DNA of 64,000 nucleotides from Ferruginibacter sp. (GTDB taxonomy: Bacteria; Bacteroidota; Bacteroidia; Chitinophagales; Chitinophagaceae), in NCBI GenBank assembly GCA_025352695.1, contig JANXSK010000132.1, positions 31,662 through 95,661 on the forward strand, read 5' to 3'. Below, in pieces: positions 9,001 to 17,908 of this stretch; position 1 is the stretch's first letter; every line of letters starts with the position of its first letter. Below the pieces are notes generated by a model that saw nothing but the letters and a program-made list of their open reading frames with translations, was not told the origin of the DNA and did no database searches. The translations under genes and the position numbers were made by a program.

Positions 9001-9768
9001 TTACAAACTTCTTTGCTTCATTACTTCATACAAAATGATGCCTGTTGCAACAGATACATTTAATGAATCAAAATCAGTAACCATCGGTATTTGAAACTGG
9101 TCATCACAAATTTTCATTAGTGGTTGATACACACCATGCTCTTCTCCTCCCATAACAATAGCACAAGGTTCGCTCAATTCAAGTTCAAATACTTTTTTTG
9201 TTGCTGTCATTTCGCTGGCAAAAACCTTTATCCCATTCAGGTGAAGCTCATCTACCGTTTTCATTAAGCTATTTACACGGCATACTGCCATCTTTTCAAG
9301 CGCACCTGCCGAAGTTAAAATAGCATCTTCATTTAAAGCGCCTACACCTTTATCTGGAATAATAATAGCATTAACACCAAAGCAAAAAGCACTTCTTGCA
9401 ATAGCGCCTATATTCCTGATATCTGTTATACTATCTAAAATAAGAAACAATGGCACTTCTCCTTTTTCTACAGTAAATGAAATAATATCCTGTAAATTTT
9501 GGTATTGAATTTTACTGATCAATGCAACACAACCTTCGTGGTTACTAACATTGAAATTATCTAATTTTTCTACCGGCACTTTATTTATTGGTACCAAATA
9601 CTTTTCAGCTAAATTGCGTATTTCATCAACTACAGTTCCATGAATGGTAGTTTGCAGATAAATCCGTTCCAAATGCTTACCTGATTCCATCGCTTCAATT
9701 ACAGCGTTTCGACCAATTACCAATGAATTTTTTTTAGGGCGATGTTGTTGTTGTCTGAAATTTTTCAC
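9001..9768 (-). CDS. rlmB: 23S rRNA (guanosine-2'-O)-methyltransferase RlmB-like (SpoU family)
   Basis: A SPOUT-class methyltransferase that uses S-adenosylmethionine to methylate the 2'-O of a guanosine in 23S rRNA (G2251 in E. coli). In 255 residues it has an N-terminal substrate-binding domain (SLVIGRNAVIEAMESGK) and a trefoil-knot domain with the three SpoU motifs: DIRNIGAIARSAFCFG, AIVMGGEEHGV, and LNVSVATGIILYEVM. It lies 103 bases downstream of metK on the same strand but behind a clear terminator, so it is likely transcribed separately. The link to metK (SAM supply) may be coincidental. Confidence 0.93.
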   Translation of the reverse strand: MKNFRQQQHRPKKNSLVIGRNAVIEAMESGKHLERIYLQTTIHGTVVDEIRNLAEKYLVPINKVPVEKLDNFNVSNHEGCVALISKIQYQNLQDIISFTVEKGEVPLFLILDSITDIRNIGAIARSAFCFGVNAIIIPDKGVGALNEDAILTSAGALEKMAVCRVNSLMKTVDELHLNGIKVFASEMTATKKVFELELSEPCAIVMGGEEHGVYQPLMKICDDQFQIPMVTDFDSLNVSVATGIILYEVMKQRSL

Positions 9769-9796
9769 AATTCAAAATTACGTTTAATTAAAACTA

Positions 9797-9829
9797 ATAA
9801 AAAACCATAAGCTCTTTCAAACTTATGGT
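9797..9829 (-). terminator. Rho-independent terminator of metK
   Basis: On the minus strand a perfect 8-bp stem, ACCATAAG and CTTATGGT, with a 10-base loop is followed by six T. It begins 42 bases after the metK stop. Confidence 0.85.
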
Positions 9830-9871
9830 CTTCTAAAATCTTTTGCCGCGGCAGAGAGATTTAGAGAGGAA

Positions 9872-11131
9872 TTATTTTAATCCAAATACTTTTTTTACTT
9901 CTTTAACTGCGTCCAGTTTTTCCCAGGTAAATAATTCTACTTTCTTTTTAATAGATTTACCGTATGGAGATGTAAATGTTTTTTCTATTATTTCGTTTTT
10001 ACGCCCCATGTGTCCATAAGCTGCAGTTTCACTATAAATAGGATTGCGTAATTTTAAACGTTGCTCTACAAAATAAGGACGCATATCAAAACAAGGCATA
10101 GTCATTATCTTTTTTGCAATTTCACCATCCGTTAATTTTACTTTAGAAGTACCATAAGTAACTACGTTAATGCTGGTAGGTTGTGCTACACCAATTGCAT
10201 AACTAACTTGTACCAATATTTCATCACACAAACCTGCAGCTACTAAATTTTTTGCAATGTGCCTTGTGGCATAAGCTGCACTTCTATCAACTTTACTTGG
10301 ATCTTTACCACTGAAAGCACCACCACCGTGTGCACCTTTACCACCATAAGTATCAACAATTATTTTACGGCCTGTTAAACCAGTATCTCCATGCGGTCCG
10401 CCGATTACAAATTTGCCGGTAGGATTGATATGGTATTTTATTTTATTGGTAAAAAGATGATCGTAATTTGGATATTTTGCTCTAACCCTTGGGATAACAA
10501 TGTTGATAATATCCTTTTTGATTTTAGCCAACATCACTTCATCTTTTCCAAAATCATCATGTTGTGTTGATACTACAATCGCATCAATGCGTATGGGACG
10601 GTTATTGTCATCATATTCCAATGTTACCTGGCTTTTTGCATCAGGGCGCAAATATTTAATGTCAGTATTTTCTCTTCTGATAACGGCCAATTCAAGCAAA
10701 ATGTAATGTGCAAGATCCAATGCCAACGGCATATAATTTTCTGTTTCGTTGGTAGCATACCCAAACATCATCCCCTGATCTCCTGCTCCCTGTTCTTCCT
10801 TTTTCTTTCTATCTACACCCTGATTAATATCTGCAGATTGCTCATGGATAGCAGATATAATACCACAAGAATTTGCCTCAAACATATATTCACTTTTAGT
10901 ATATCCAATTTTACGGATAACACCTCTTGCTATTTCCTGAACATCCAGATAAGCCTTACTTTTAACTTCTCCAGCCAATACAACCTGTCCGGTAGTTACC
11001 AGTGTTTCACAAGCCACTTTGCTATTAGGATCAAACGCTAAGAAATTGTCTATTAAAGCATCACTGATTTGGTCAGCTATTTTATCCGGATGTCCTTCAC
11101 TTACGGATTCTGATGTAAATAAATACGGCAT
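9872..11131 (-). CDS. metK: S-adenosylmethionine synthetase
   Basis: Makes S-adenosylmethionine from methionine and ATP, the methyl donor used by RlmB, the O-methyltransferase at 19824 and many others. The sequence is 419 residues, slightly longer than the usual 385-400. Diagnostic motifs are [18 protein letters not shown] at the N terminus, the [13 protein letters not shown] loop, and [19 protein letters not shown] near residue 290. The catalytic His and metal-binding Asp of GHPDK are intact. It has its own -7 box and its own terminator. No SAM riboswitch fits in the short leader. The product-recycling enzyme AhcY is at 37113. Confidence 0.98.
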   Translation of the reverse strand: MPYLFTSESVSEGHPDKIADQISDALIDNFLAFDPNSKVACETLVTTGQVVLAGEVKSKAYLDVQEIARGVIRKIGYTKSEYMFEANSCGIISAIHEQSADINQGVDRKKKEEQGAGDQGMMFGYATNETENYMPLALDLAHYILLELAVIRRENTDIKYLRPDAKSQVTLEYDDNNRPIRIDAIVVSTQHDDFGKDEVMLAKIKKDIINIVIPRVRAKYPNYDHLFTNKIKYHINPTGKFVIGGPHGDTGLTGRKIIVDTYGGKGAHGGGAFSGKDPSKVDRSAAYATRHIAKNLVAAGLCDEILVQVSYAIGVAQPTSINVVTYGTSKVKLTDGEIAKKIMTMPCFDMRPYFVEQRLKLRNPIYSETAAYGHMGRKNEIIEKTFTSPYGKSIKKKVELFTWEKLDAVKEVKKVFGLK

Positions 11132-11152
11132 ATAATTTTATTTTTTGAGATG

Positions 11153-11160
11153 CAAAGATA
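11153..11160 (-). promoter_or_regulatory. -7 promoter box (TATCTTTG) of metK
   Basis: Exact TAnnTTTG on the minus strand, 21 bases before the metK ATG. The leader is too short for a riboswitch. Confidence 0.65.
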
Positions 11161-11171
11161 AGTGGGTGATT

Positions 11172-11206
11172 GTAAATAAAAAAGCTTCCGTTTTAATAGA
11201 AGCTTT
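11172..11206 (-). terminator. Rho-independent terminator of the GlgA-like / DUF4270 operon
   Basis: On the minus strand AAAGCTTC pairs perfectly with GAAGCTTT around a 10-base loop, followed by a T-rich tract. It starts 10 bases after the DUF4270 stop and separates it from metK. Confidence 0.85.
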
Positions 11207-11215
11207 GGGAAATGC

Positions 11216-12718
11216 TTAAATTTTTGAATATACAATACGTAGTCTTAATTTATAATTTGGATTATTTCCATTACCAATTTTAACACCTCCAAAAGCAAGC
11301 AGGTTACTAAATGGTAAGTTATAGCCATAATAATATAACTCATAAGGTGCAGCCAACCTAAGCCCATAACTTACCTCATGCTTTGTTACAATGTTTTGTA
11401 CATACCGTGAAATATTGAAAATATAGTAATTAGTAAGCTGACCGGTGAATGGATCAATTTTAGGGATTGGTTTACCTCCAAAATAAGTATAATCTATTCC
11501 GTTTGTTGGATAAAACGGCTGTACACTTGCGTTGGGATTATAATATGCACTTGGGTTTAAATCATAGGGCAATGCTTTATATTTCCACGTTGTTCCGGTA
11601 TCAACAGCGTCTAAATAAAGATAAGAGGGTTCCTTTAATACTGTAACAGCAGAAGGAATTTCTTCTATTATCAGTTCAGCTCTATGTATGATGCGATTGT
11701 TTAAAAGGCTTAAACCAGGAACTTGAAGTGTTGCAAAAGTACCTGGTGTTGACTGTATAAATAATTCATCAGAAGAGACGGGCCTATTTGCATATTGCGA
11801 ACCTGTTCTATCTCTGTTTATAAAATTGGCAGTTGCAGATTTATTAATTACTGTACTCGTAGTTCCTATAATTGTCCAGGAAGAATGAATCGTATCAATA
11901 GGTGTTATATTTTTTTTACGATAATGAATTTCTATACGGGTATTTATGTCTGTTAAATTGATATAAAATAAACCTTTTGCATCCGACCCTCCATTGGCTT
12001 CAATAGCAAAACCTTTAAAGACAGTAGTAAAAAGTGAATCTGAATGAAAGGGTTTATTACTACTTGAATCGTAGTTTGAAAGAATTTTATTAAGGAATGC
12101 GGCGTTTAAAGGTATCCGTATTTGATAGTGAGCTGAATCTTTTTTATTATTTAAAAACGTGTAATTTTTTAAATCTGTTGGAATTACCGTTGTTTCACCA
12201 ATTACATTTATTGGCGTAATTAGAGGCTGGTAATTGGCTTGATATATAGAATCAAATTTAAAATTTGTTTCAGCAGGATCTAATTCCAACACCCTAAGGT
12301 GCTGAGGTTTAGTAGAATCGCCATAAAACCCTTTGTAAGAAAGACAAAGTACGACCGAATCAAAACCTGTACCGGCGGGTGCAAATGGTTGACCAATGGA
12401 GTCTTTGGTACTACCGAAATAATATGGAAAAAACCCAGGTTTAAATTGCAGGTAAATATTTGCATTGGTTTTGCCAAAAATCGGATCATTATTAATTGTT
12501 CCTAAAACATGTAAATCATGAGTTCTAATTTTGGTTGAATCAGGTAACAATAAACCTTGCGTTCCAAACACGGTTAATGTATCGGCAAAAGTGTGCACAT
12601 TATCAACGGCAGGTATCAGGTCTGAACCAATTTCAGTAGTATCTATTTTAGTACAATTCCAGAAAAAAATCGAAAAAGCAATTACAGCAGAAACTAAAAG
12701 GAAAAATTTTCTTTGCAC
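11216..12718 (-). CDS. DUF4270 family lipoprotein
   Basis: A 500-residue lipoprotein with a signal ending at lipobox FFWNC (Cys22) and the family opening KIDTTEIGSDLIPAVDNVHTF. It has long beta-rich segments, and SYGLRLAAPYELYYYG near the C terminus is typical of DUF4270, a Bacteroidota-specific envelope family of unknown function. It follows the GlgA-like gene by 36 bases on the same strand and ends at a strong terminator, so the two form an operon. From memory of other Bacteroidota genomes this pair is often found beside panC, as here. The conserved neighbourhood suggests a shared role, but none is established. Confidence 0.85.
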   Translation of the reverse strand: MQRKFFLLVSAVIAFSIFFWNCTKIDTTEIGSDLIPAVDNVHTFADTLTVFGTQGLLLPDSTKIRTHDLHVLGTINNDPIFGKTNANIYLQFKPGFFPYYFGSTKDSIGQPFAPAGTGFDSVVLCLSYKGFYGDSTKPQHLRVLELDPAETNFKFDSIYQANYQPLITPINVIGETTVIPTDLKNYTFLNNKKDSAHYQIRIPLNAAFLNKILSNYDSSSNKPFHSDSLFTTVFKGFAIEANGGSDAKGLFYINLTDINTRIEIHYRKKNITPIDTIHSSWTIIGTTSTVINKSATANFINRDRTGSQYANRPVSSDELFIQSTPGTFATLQVPGLSLLNNRIIHRAELIIEEIPSAVTVLKEPSYLYLDAVDTGTTWKYKALPYDLNPSAYYNPNASVQPFYPTNGIDYTYFGGKPIPKIDPFTGQLTNYYIFNISRYVQNIVTKHEVSYGLRLAAPYELYYYGYNLPFSNLLAFGGVKIGNGNNPNYKLRLRIVYSKI

Positions 12719-12754
12719 AAAAACAATATTTAATTAAAATGGGTTGTAAATAAT

Positions 12755-13567
12755 CTATTTTGAAAGGTCGCTATATAATTGTAAATAGTCTGTTAAATCA
12801 CTTTCAGGATTAAATGGTAACGTTTTTTTACCTTTTATTTTGCTAAATTCTTCAACTAATTTCTTGTCAACTTTTTCTGCTCCAAATGTAACGGCGTCAG
12901 CAAATGCTGCTCCACCTCTAAACATGGCAACATTATTAATGTCTTTAAAAAACTCCAGTTCTTTTTTTGTTACGTTGTCATTAATGGAAGCAATTTTAAG
13001 AAAATCTGCACCAAGCTTTTCCTTAAAAGTAGTTTGACCAATTGTATAAACAACCTTACAGTTACTAAATACCGGTTCTTTTTTATAAGCAGCTTTGATA
13101 AACATTGGTATCAAACCTGTCATCCAGCCACTGCAATGAATAATATCTGGAGGCCATCCAAATTTCTTTACGGTTTCAAGTGCTCCTTTACAAAATAAAG
13201 CCGTTCTTAATCCATTATCATCATACCATTTTTCGTTTTCATCATTAAAAATGGTCTTGCGTTTAAAAAAATCTTCATTATCAAGAAAATAAACCTGCAA
13301 CCTTGCATTGGGCAGAGAAGCTACTTTAATAACAAGTGGATAATCATCTCCATCAATAGAAACATTTATTCCAGATAATCTTACAACTTCATGCAAGCGA
13401 TGCCTTCTTTCATTAATAATACCAAAACGCGGCATGATGCATCTAACTTCCATCCCACTATCATTCGCTTTTACTGCTAATTTATTAATGATCTCCGAAA
13501 ACTCAGTAAGTTCTACATAAGGAGACATTTCATTAGCAATAAATAAAATTCTTTTTTTTGTTGACAT
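12755..13567 (-). CDS. Glycogen/starch synthase N-terminal-domain protein (GT5-like), no GT1 domain
   Basis: A 270-residue protein matching only the N-terminal (GT5) half of glycogen synthase: KRILFIANEMSPYVELTEFSEII, VRCIMPRFGIINERRHRLHEVV, LQVYFLDNEDFFKR, PDIIHCSGWMTGLIPMFIK. The C-terminal nucleotide-sugar half is absent. The N-terminal K-x-G-G-L motif that contacts ADP-glucose in GlgA is replaced by V-E-L-T-E (residues 18-22). A normal synthase reaction is therefore doubtful. Proteins of this short form are widespread in Bacteroidota, so this is a family trait and not damage. It is the first gene of an operon with DUF4270 and is divergent from panC, each with its own -7 box. Confidence 0.8.
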   Translation of the reverse strand: MSTKKRILFIANEMSPYVELTEFSEIINKLAVKANDSGMEVRCIMPRFGIINERRHRLHEVVRLSGINVSIDGDDYPLVIKVASLPNARLQVYFLDNEDFFKRKTIFNDENEKWYDDNGLRTALFCKGALETVKKFGWPPDIIHCSGWMTGLIPMFIKAAYKKEPVFSNCKVVYTIGQTTFKEKLGADFLKIASINDNVTKKELEFFKDINNVAMFRGGAAFADAVTFGAEKVDKKLVEEFSKIKGKKTLPFNPESDLTDYLQLYSDLSK

Positions 13568-13612
13568 TTGTGATTGGTTAGTTTAAATCAGAATCGATTT
13601 CATTAAGGGATG

Positions 13613-13620
13613 CAAAGCTA
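13613..13620 (-). promoter_or_regulatory. -7 promoter box (TAGCTTTG) of the GlgA-like gene
   Basis: Exact TAnnTTTG on the minus strand, about 45 bases before the start at 13567. It is back to back with the panC promoter. Confidence 0.6.
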
Positions 13621-13649
13621 CAATAATTTTCTTAAAATCAATATACACG

Positions 13650-13657
13650 TAGATTTG
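13650..13657 (+). promoter_or_regulatory. -7 promoter box (TAGATTTG) of panC
   Basis: Exact TAnnTTTG 19 bases before the panC ATG at 13677. Confidence 0.6.
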
Positions 13658-13676
13658 GTTTATAATAAATCACAAA

Positions 13677-14519
13677 ATGATTATAATTAAAAAAGCAGGT
13701 GACATTAAAAATCAACTGGTTGCATTAACTAAAATAGGTATATCAATTGGCTTTGTTCCAACTATGGGAGCATTGCACACCGGGCATATTTCATTGATTG
13801 AAGCGGCTAAAAATGAAAATGAGTTGGTTGTTTGCAGCATCTTTATAAATCCAACCCAGTTTAACGACCCTAAAGATTTTGAAATATATCCTGTCACCAT
13901 TGAAAAGGATATATACCTTTTAGAAAAAGCAGGTTGCAGTATATTATTTTTACCTACTGTTGATGAAATGTATCCGGATGGTTTTAAAAATCTTAGTTAT
14001 TTTAAACTCGGTTTTATAGAAACTATTTTAGATGGAAAATATCGCCCTGGACATTTTCAGGGGGTATGCCAGGTGGTATGCAGGTTGCTTGAAATAGTTT
14101 TGCCCAACAAATTATACCTCGGACAAAAAGATTTTCAACAAAGCATGGTTTTATCTAAAATAGCAACTATTGCTTATCCATCAATACAAATTGGTATTTG
14201 CCCTACGCAAAGAGAACCTGACGGTCTTGCAATGAGTAGTAGAAATTTAAGGTTAACAACCGAGGAAAGACTGTTGGCAGTCAATATATATTTAACCCTG
14301 AAATATATTCAAGATACTATTAAACCTGGAGATCTTACAAACGTGAAACATGGTGCAATAGCGGCTTTAACAGCAAAAGGTTTTAAAGTTGATTATATAG
14401 AGATTTGCCGCAAAAATAACCTGGAGATTCTAGAAAACTGGGATGGTAACACAGCTATTGTAATTTTAATTGCTGCCTTTTTAAATAGTGTAAGGTTGAT
14501 TGATAATATAGTGGTATAA
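13677..14519 (+). CDS. panC: Pantothenate synthetase (pantoate--beta-alanine ligase)
   Basis: Joins pantoate and beta-alanine with ATP to make pantothenate, the precursor of coenzyme A. The 280-residue protein has the nucleotidyl-transferase motif PTMGALHTGH (His34 and His37), the pantoate/ATP segment FINPTQFNDPKDF, the KLYLGQKDFQQ motif, and the C-terminal MSSRNLRL motif of the KMSKS type. Partner panB is 4.5 kb downstream on the same strand. panD, which makes beta-alanine and often follows panC in this phylum, is not in the window. The 88-base gap to the next gene allows but does not prove cotranscription. Confidence 0.96.
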   Translation: MIIIKKAGDIKNQLVALTKIGISIGFVPTMGALHTGHISLIEAAKNENELVVCSIFINPTQFNDPKDFEIYPVTIEKDIYLLEKAGCSILFLPTVDEMYPDGFKNLSYFKLGFIETILDGKYRPGHFQGVCQVVCRLLEIVLPNKLYLGQKDFQQSMVLSKIATIAYPSIQIGICPTQREPDGLAMSSRNLRLTTEERLLAVNIYLTLKYIQDTIKPGDLTNVKHGAIAALTAKGFKVDYIEICRKNNLEILENWDGNTAIVILIAAFLNSVRLIDNIVV

Positions 14520-14607
14520 TAAAAGAACTAATTTGATTATATAAATTGAAATATCTTTTTTTAGATTTAACGAATGTTTGGTTTTACTTTGTAAGTAGTA
14601 AAATATT

Positions 14608-15645
14608 ATGCAAAAAAAAATAGGTTTAATACTTCAATATATCATTTTTTTAGGAGGAGGTATTTTTTTAGTTTGGTGGCAGTTTAGTAAAATGACGCCT
14701 GAGCAATTGCTTAAATTTAAATTTGCAATCTCCAATGCAAATTACACCATCTTAATTCCCATAATTATTCTTTCATTAGCCAGTCATGTAAGCCGCTCAA
14801 TTAGGTGGAAAATTTTGATACAACCGATGGGCTACAATCCTTCTTTGTTTAATACATTTGGGGTAACAATGGTTGGTTACCTCGCCAATTCTTTTGTTCC
14901 CAGGTTGGGTGAAATATTAAAATGTAGCTTGCTTGGTAAGTATGAAAAAATCCCAGTGCAAAAACTTATCGGAACCATTGTTATTGAAAGAATATTTGAC
15001 CTTGTTTGCTACCTTTTTTTTATACTCTTTACAATATTTATTCAGTTTAGCCTTGTAGGTAATTTTGTTAAAAATTCAATTTCAAAATTGATAAATCCAC
15101 ATAGAGGTATTGCTTTGTGGGGAAGGGTTTTACTTCTTTTTTTAGTAATAGGGTTTACAATTTTTTTACTGCGGTTGCTTTTAAAAAAGTACAGTCACGT
15201 TAAATTTATAAAGCGATTAACAAATTTTTTTACTGGTTTAAGAGAAGGTATCCTGAGTATAAAAAATCTTGAAAAAAGCGGTTGGTTTATTTTTCACACC
15301 GTATTTATCTGGAGCATGTATTTGCTTGAAATATATGTAGGTTTTTCGGCCATAAATGAAGTTTCGCACCTTGGTTTAGATGCCGCTTGCGCTGTTTTAA
15401 CTCTGGCAACATTTGCGATGATTTTAACTCCGGGAGGTATTGGTACTTTTCCAACAGCAATTTTTTTGGTACTTGGTTTATATAACATCGAACAATCTAC
15501 CGGTGAAGCATTTGGATGGTTAATGTGGGGAACTACAACATTTATCATTTTATTTTTTGGATTGGTTTGCTTCGGATTATTGTATTTTAATAATAAAAAT
15601 AAAACAAAGGTTACACTTGCAGAAGAAGTTGCAAGTGTTTTATGA
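14608..15645 (+). CDS. Lysylphosphatidylglycerol-synthase-TM / flippase-like membrane protein
   Basis: A 345-residue inner-membrane protein with about eight hydrophobic segments. Landmarks of the family (UPF0104, N-terminal flippase-like domain of MprF) are SHVSRSIRWKILIQPMGY, VGYLANSFVPRLGEILKCSLL, GTIVIERIFDLVCYLFF, and TPGGIGTFPTAIFLVLG. In MprF this domain flips lysyl-phosphatidylglycerol; stand-alone versions are suspected lipid or polyprenol transporters, but substrates are unproven. The soluble aminoacyl-transferase domain of MprF is missing. In many Bacteroidota this gene lies beside panC and panD, as partly seen here. Confidence 0.85.
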   Translation: MQKKIGLILQYIIFLGGGIFLVWWQFSKMTPEQLLKFKFAISNANYTILIPIIILSLASHVSRSIRWKILIQPMGYNPSLFNTFGVTMVGYLANSFVPRLGEILKCSLLGKYEKIPVQKLIGTIVIERIFDLVCYLFFILFTIFIQFSLVGNFVKNSISKLINPHRGIALWGRVLLLFLVIGFTIFLLRLLLKKYSHVKFIKRLTNFFTGLREGILSIKNLEKSGWFIFHTVFIWSMYLLEIYVGFSAINEVSHLGLDAACAVLTLATFAMILTPGGIGTFPTAIFLVLGLYNIEQSTGEAFGWLMWGTTTFIILFFGLVCFGLLYFNNKNKTKVTLAEEVASVL

Positions 15646-15747
15646 TTTATTAACTTTAGAAATTGACTTAAAGTTAATAATCGCTTTTTGTATTATTTAT
15701 GTGCCTACATTTAATTTCACATTTTTATTAACTTAAATTTTGATGCT

Positions 15748-17814
15748 TTGTTAAAACAAAAAGTAATTGTTAGAGATTTAAGCTGGTTATCTTTCAACAG
15801 CAGGGTATTACAGGAAGCTGCTGATGAAACTGTACCGCTTAGAGAAAGAATAAAATTTCTAGGAATTTTTTCAAATAACCTTGATGAGTTTTTCAGGGTT
15901 AGAGTTGCTACGCTAAAAAGAATGATTGAAGTTGGAGACAGAGGACACATGCACCTGGAAGTTTCCCCAGGAATAATTTTAGAAGAAATCCAGGAAAAAG
16001 TTGTGGAACAACAAAAAGAATTTGATAGAATTTGGAATGAAATATTAAGAGAATTAAAAAAAGAGCGTATAATTTTAATTAATGATAAACAATTAAACAA
16101 GGCACAACAACATTTTGTTACTGACTATTTTAATGATGAAATACGAAGCAATATTGTACCCCTAATGATAGAAAGCATACAGGCTTTTCCAACCCTCAGT
16201 GATAAATCAATTTACCTTGCCTGTAAGATGTCAAAAAAAGACAAAAGCATTCCACAGCGTTTTGCATTGGTATCTGTGCCAACCAGGCGTTTAAGCAGAT
16301 TTGTTATTTTGCCCTCTAAAGAAAATGAACATCACATTATTTTATTGGAAGATGTAATTAGATTTTGTTTGCCTTCTATCTTTTCTTACTTCGGTTACGA
16401 CGTATTTTCGGCACATATAATTAAAGTAACAAGAGATGCTGAAATAGATATTGATAATGATATTTCAACATCAATTATTCAAAAATTAGAAAAAGGTTTA
16501 AAAAACAGAAAAAAAGGAAAACCGGTTAGATTTATTTTTGATAAGGAAATTGATGTTGCCCTCCTATCTTATCTTATAAAAAGAATGGGTTTATCGGGAA
16601 AAGACAATTTGATACCAGGAGGCAGAATCCACAATTTTAAGGATTTTATAAATTTTCCAGATTCCGTTTTTAATTATAAAAGCAGTAGAAAAAAACCTTT
16701 TATACATCCATTGCTTAAAAATATAAATAGGGTTACAGATGTTATTTTAGAGAAAGATGTACTGCTAAATTTCCCTTATCATTCTTTTGACAGTTTAATT
16801 GATCTTGTGAGGGAAGCGGCTATTGATCCGGAAGTTAAAAGTATTAAAATAACCTGTTACCGTTTAGCTCCCAGATCTAAAATTATAAATGCGCTTACCA
16901 ATGCTGTTCGCAATGGTAAAGAAGTAACAGTGGTTATTGAATTAAGAGCAAGGTTTGATGAAGAAGCTAACATTGAATGGAAAAAAGAATTGGAGGAAGC
17001 CGGCGTGAATGTTTTTATTGGAATTCCAAATATGAAAGTGCATGCAAAAATTTGTTTGATAAAAAAAATCATCAACGGACGAACCATTCATTACGGCTTT
17101 GTAGGAACCTGTAATTTAAACGAACGTACTGCAAAAATTTATGGCGATCATTGTTTGCTTACCTCCGATAGGTTTATTATGGCCGATGTAAACAGAATTT
17201 TTAATTATCTAGAACAACCTAAAACAAGGATTGCTTTATTAAGAGCCTGTAAAACTTTATTGGTAAGTCCAGTTTCGCTACGCAGACAATTGGTGCAACT
17301 AATTGACAAAGAAATTAAAGCTGCCAACGCAAAAAAAGCAGCTGCGATAACCATTAAATTAAATTCGTTAAGTGACGAATTGTTAATTGATAAATTATAC
17401 GAAGCTGCAAAAGCCGGGGTAGAAATCAAAATGGTGATACGAGGTATTTATTGCATGCTTACAGAAAATAAAAAATTCAAAATTCCGGTGCAAGCTATCA
17501 GTATTGTTGACGAATACCTTGAACATGCAAGGGTGATAATTTTTTATAATGGAGGTAAAGAAAAAGTATACATTTCTTCAGCAGATTGGATGGTAAGAAA
17601 TTTAGATCATCGTATAGAAGTTACCTGTCCTATTTTTGAACAAAATATACAGCGTGAATTAAAAGATATTTTGCAAATACAATTAGCAGATAATATAAAG
17701 GCAAGAAAATTAGACAATGCACTGAGTAACCAATATGTTAATCCACGTAATACAAAAAAAGTTCGCAGCCAGGTAGATATCTATAATTATCTGTATCGTA
17801 AATTATCCACATAA
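15748..17814 (+). CDS. ppk: Polyphosphate kinase 1
   Basis: Polymerises the gamma phosphate of ATP into inorganic polyphosphate at the membrane. The 688 residues cover the N domain (RDLSWLSFNSRVLQEA), head domain, and two phospholipase-D-like C-terminal domains. The autophosphorylated histidine is His432 in MKVHAKICLI; a second conserved His (His621, LDHRIEV) fits the E. coli catalytic set. The only in-frame start giving a normal N terminus is TTG at 15748: the ATG at 15743 is out of frame and an in-frame stop lies at 15712. The degrading enzyme ppx follows 94 bases later, so synthesis and breakdown genes are side by side. Confidence 0.95.
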   Translation: MLKQKVIVRDLSWLSFNSRVLQEAADETVPLRERIKFLGIFSNNLDEFFRVRVATLKRMIEVGDRGHMHLEVSPGIILEEIQEKVVEQQKEFDRIWNEILRELKKERIILINDKQLNKAQQHFVTDYFNDEIRSNIVPLMIESIQAFPTLSDKSIYLACKMSKKDKSIPQRFALVSVPTRRLSRFVILPSKENEHHIILLEDVIRFCLPSIFSYFGYDVFSAHIIKVTRDAEIDIDNDISTSIIQKLEKGLKNRKKGKPVRFIFDKEIDVALLSYLIKRMGLSGKDNLIPGGRIHNFKDFINFPDSVFNYKSSRKKPFIHPLLKNINRVTDVILEKDVLLNFPYHSFDSLIDLVREAAIDPEVKSIKITCYRLAPRSKIINALTNAVRNGKEVTVVIELRARFDEEANIEWKKELEEAGVNVFIGIPNMKVHAKICLIKKIINGRTIHYGFVGTCNLNERTAKIYGDHCLLTSDRFIMADVNRIFNYLEQPKTRIALLRACKTLLVSPVSLRRQLVQLIDKEIKAANAKKAAAITIKLNSLSDELLIDKLYEAAKAGVEIKMVIRGIYCMLTENKKFKIPVQAISIVDEYLEHARVIIFYNGGKEKVYISSADWMVRNLDHRIEVTCPIFEQNIQRELKDILQIQLADNIKARKLDNALSNQYVNPRNTKKVRSQVDIYNYLYRKLST

Positions 17815-17859
17815 TTTCTTCATTTTTATTGTTACCTGTTTAGTAGTGAATTACAGTGG

Positions 17860-17867
17860 TATATTTG
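17860..17867 (+). promoter_or_regulatory. -7 promoter box (TATATTTG) before ppx
   Basis: Exact TAnnTTTG in the ppk-ppx gap, about 42 bases before the TTG start at 17909. It suggests ppx can be transcribed without ppk. Confidence 0.5.
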
Positions 17868-17908
17868 TAGTATACATGTAAACATAACAATATTAAATTG
17901 TCAATATA

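Noticed and set aside
11132..11215. SAM riboswitch in front of metK
   Set aside because: The promoter box is 21 bases before the ATG, leaving no room for an aptamer; the hairpin further up is the terminator of the preceding operon.
12755..13567. GlgA-like gene as a truncated pseudogene
   Set aside because: Start, stop, promoter and operon look normal and the short form is common in the phylum, so it is treated as a real gene with a changed role.
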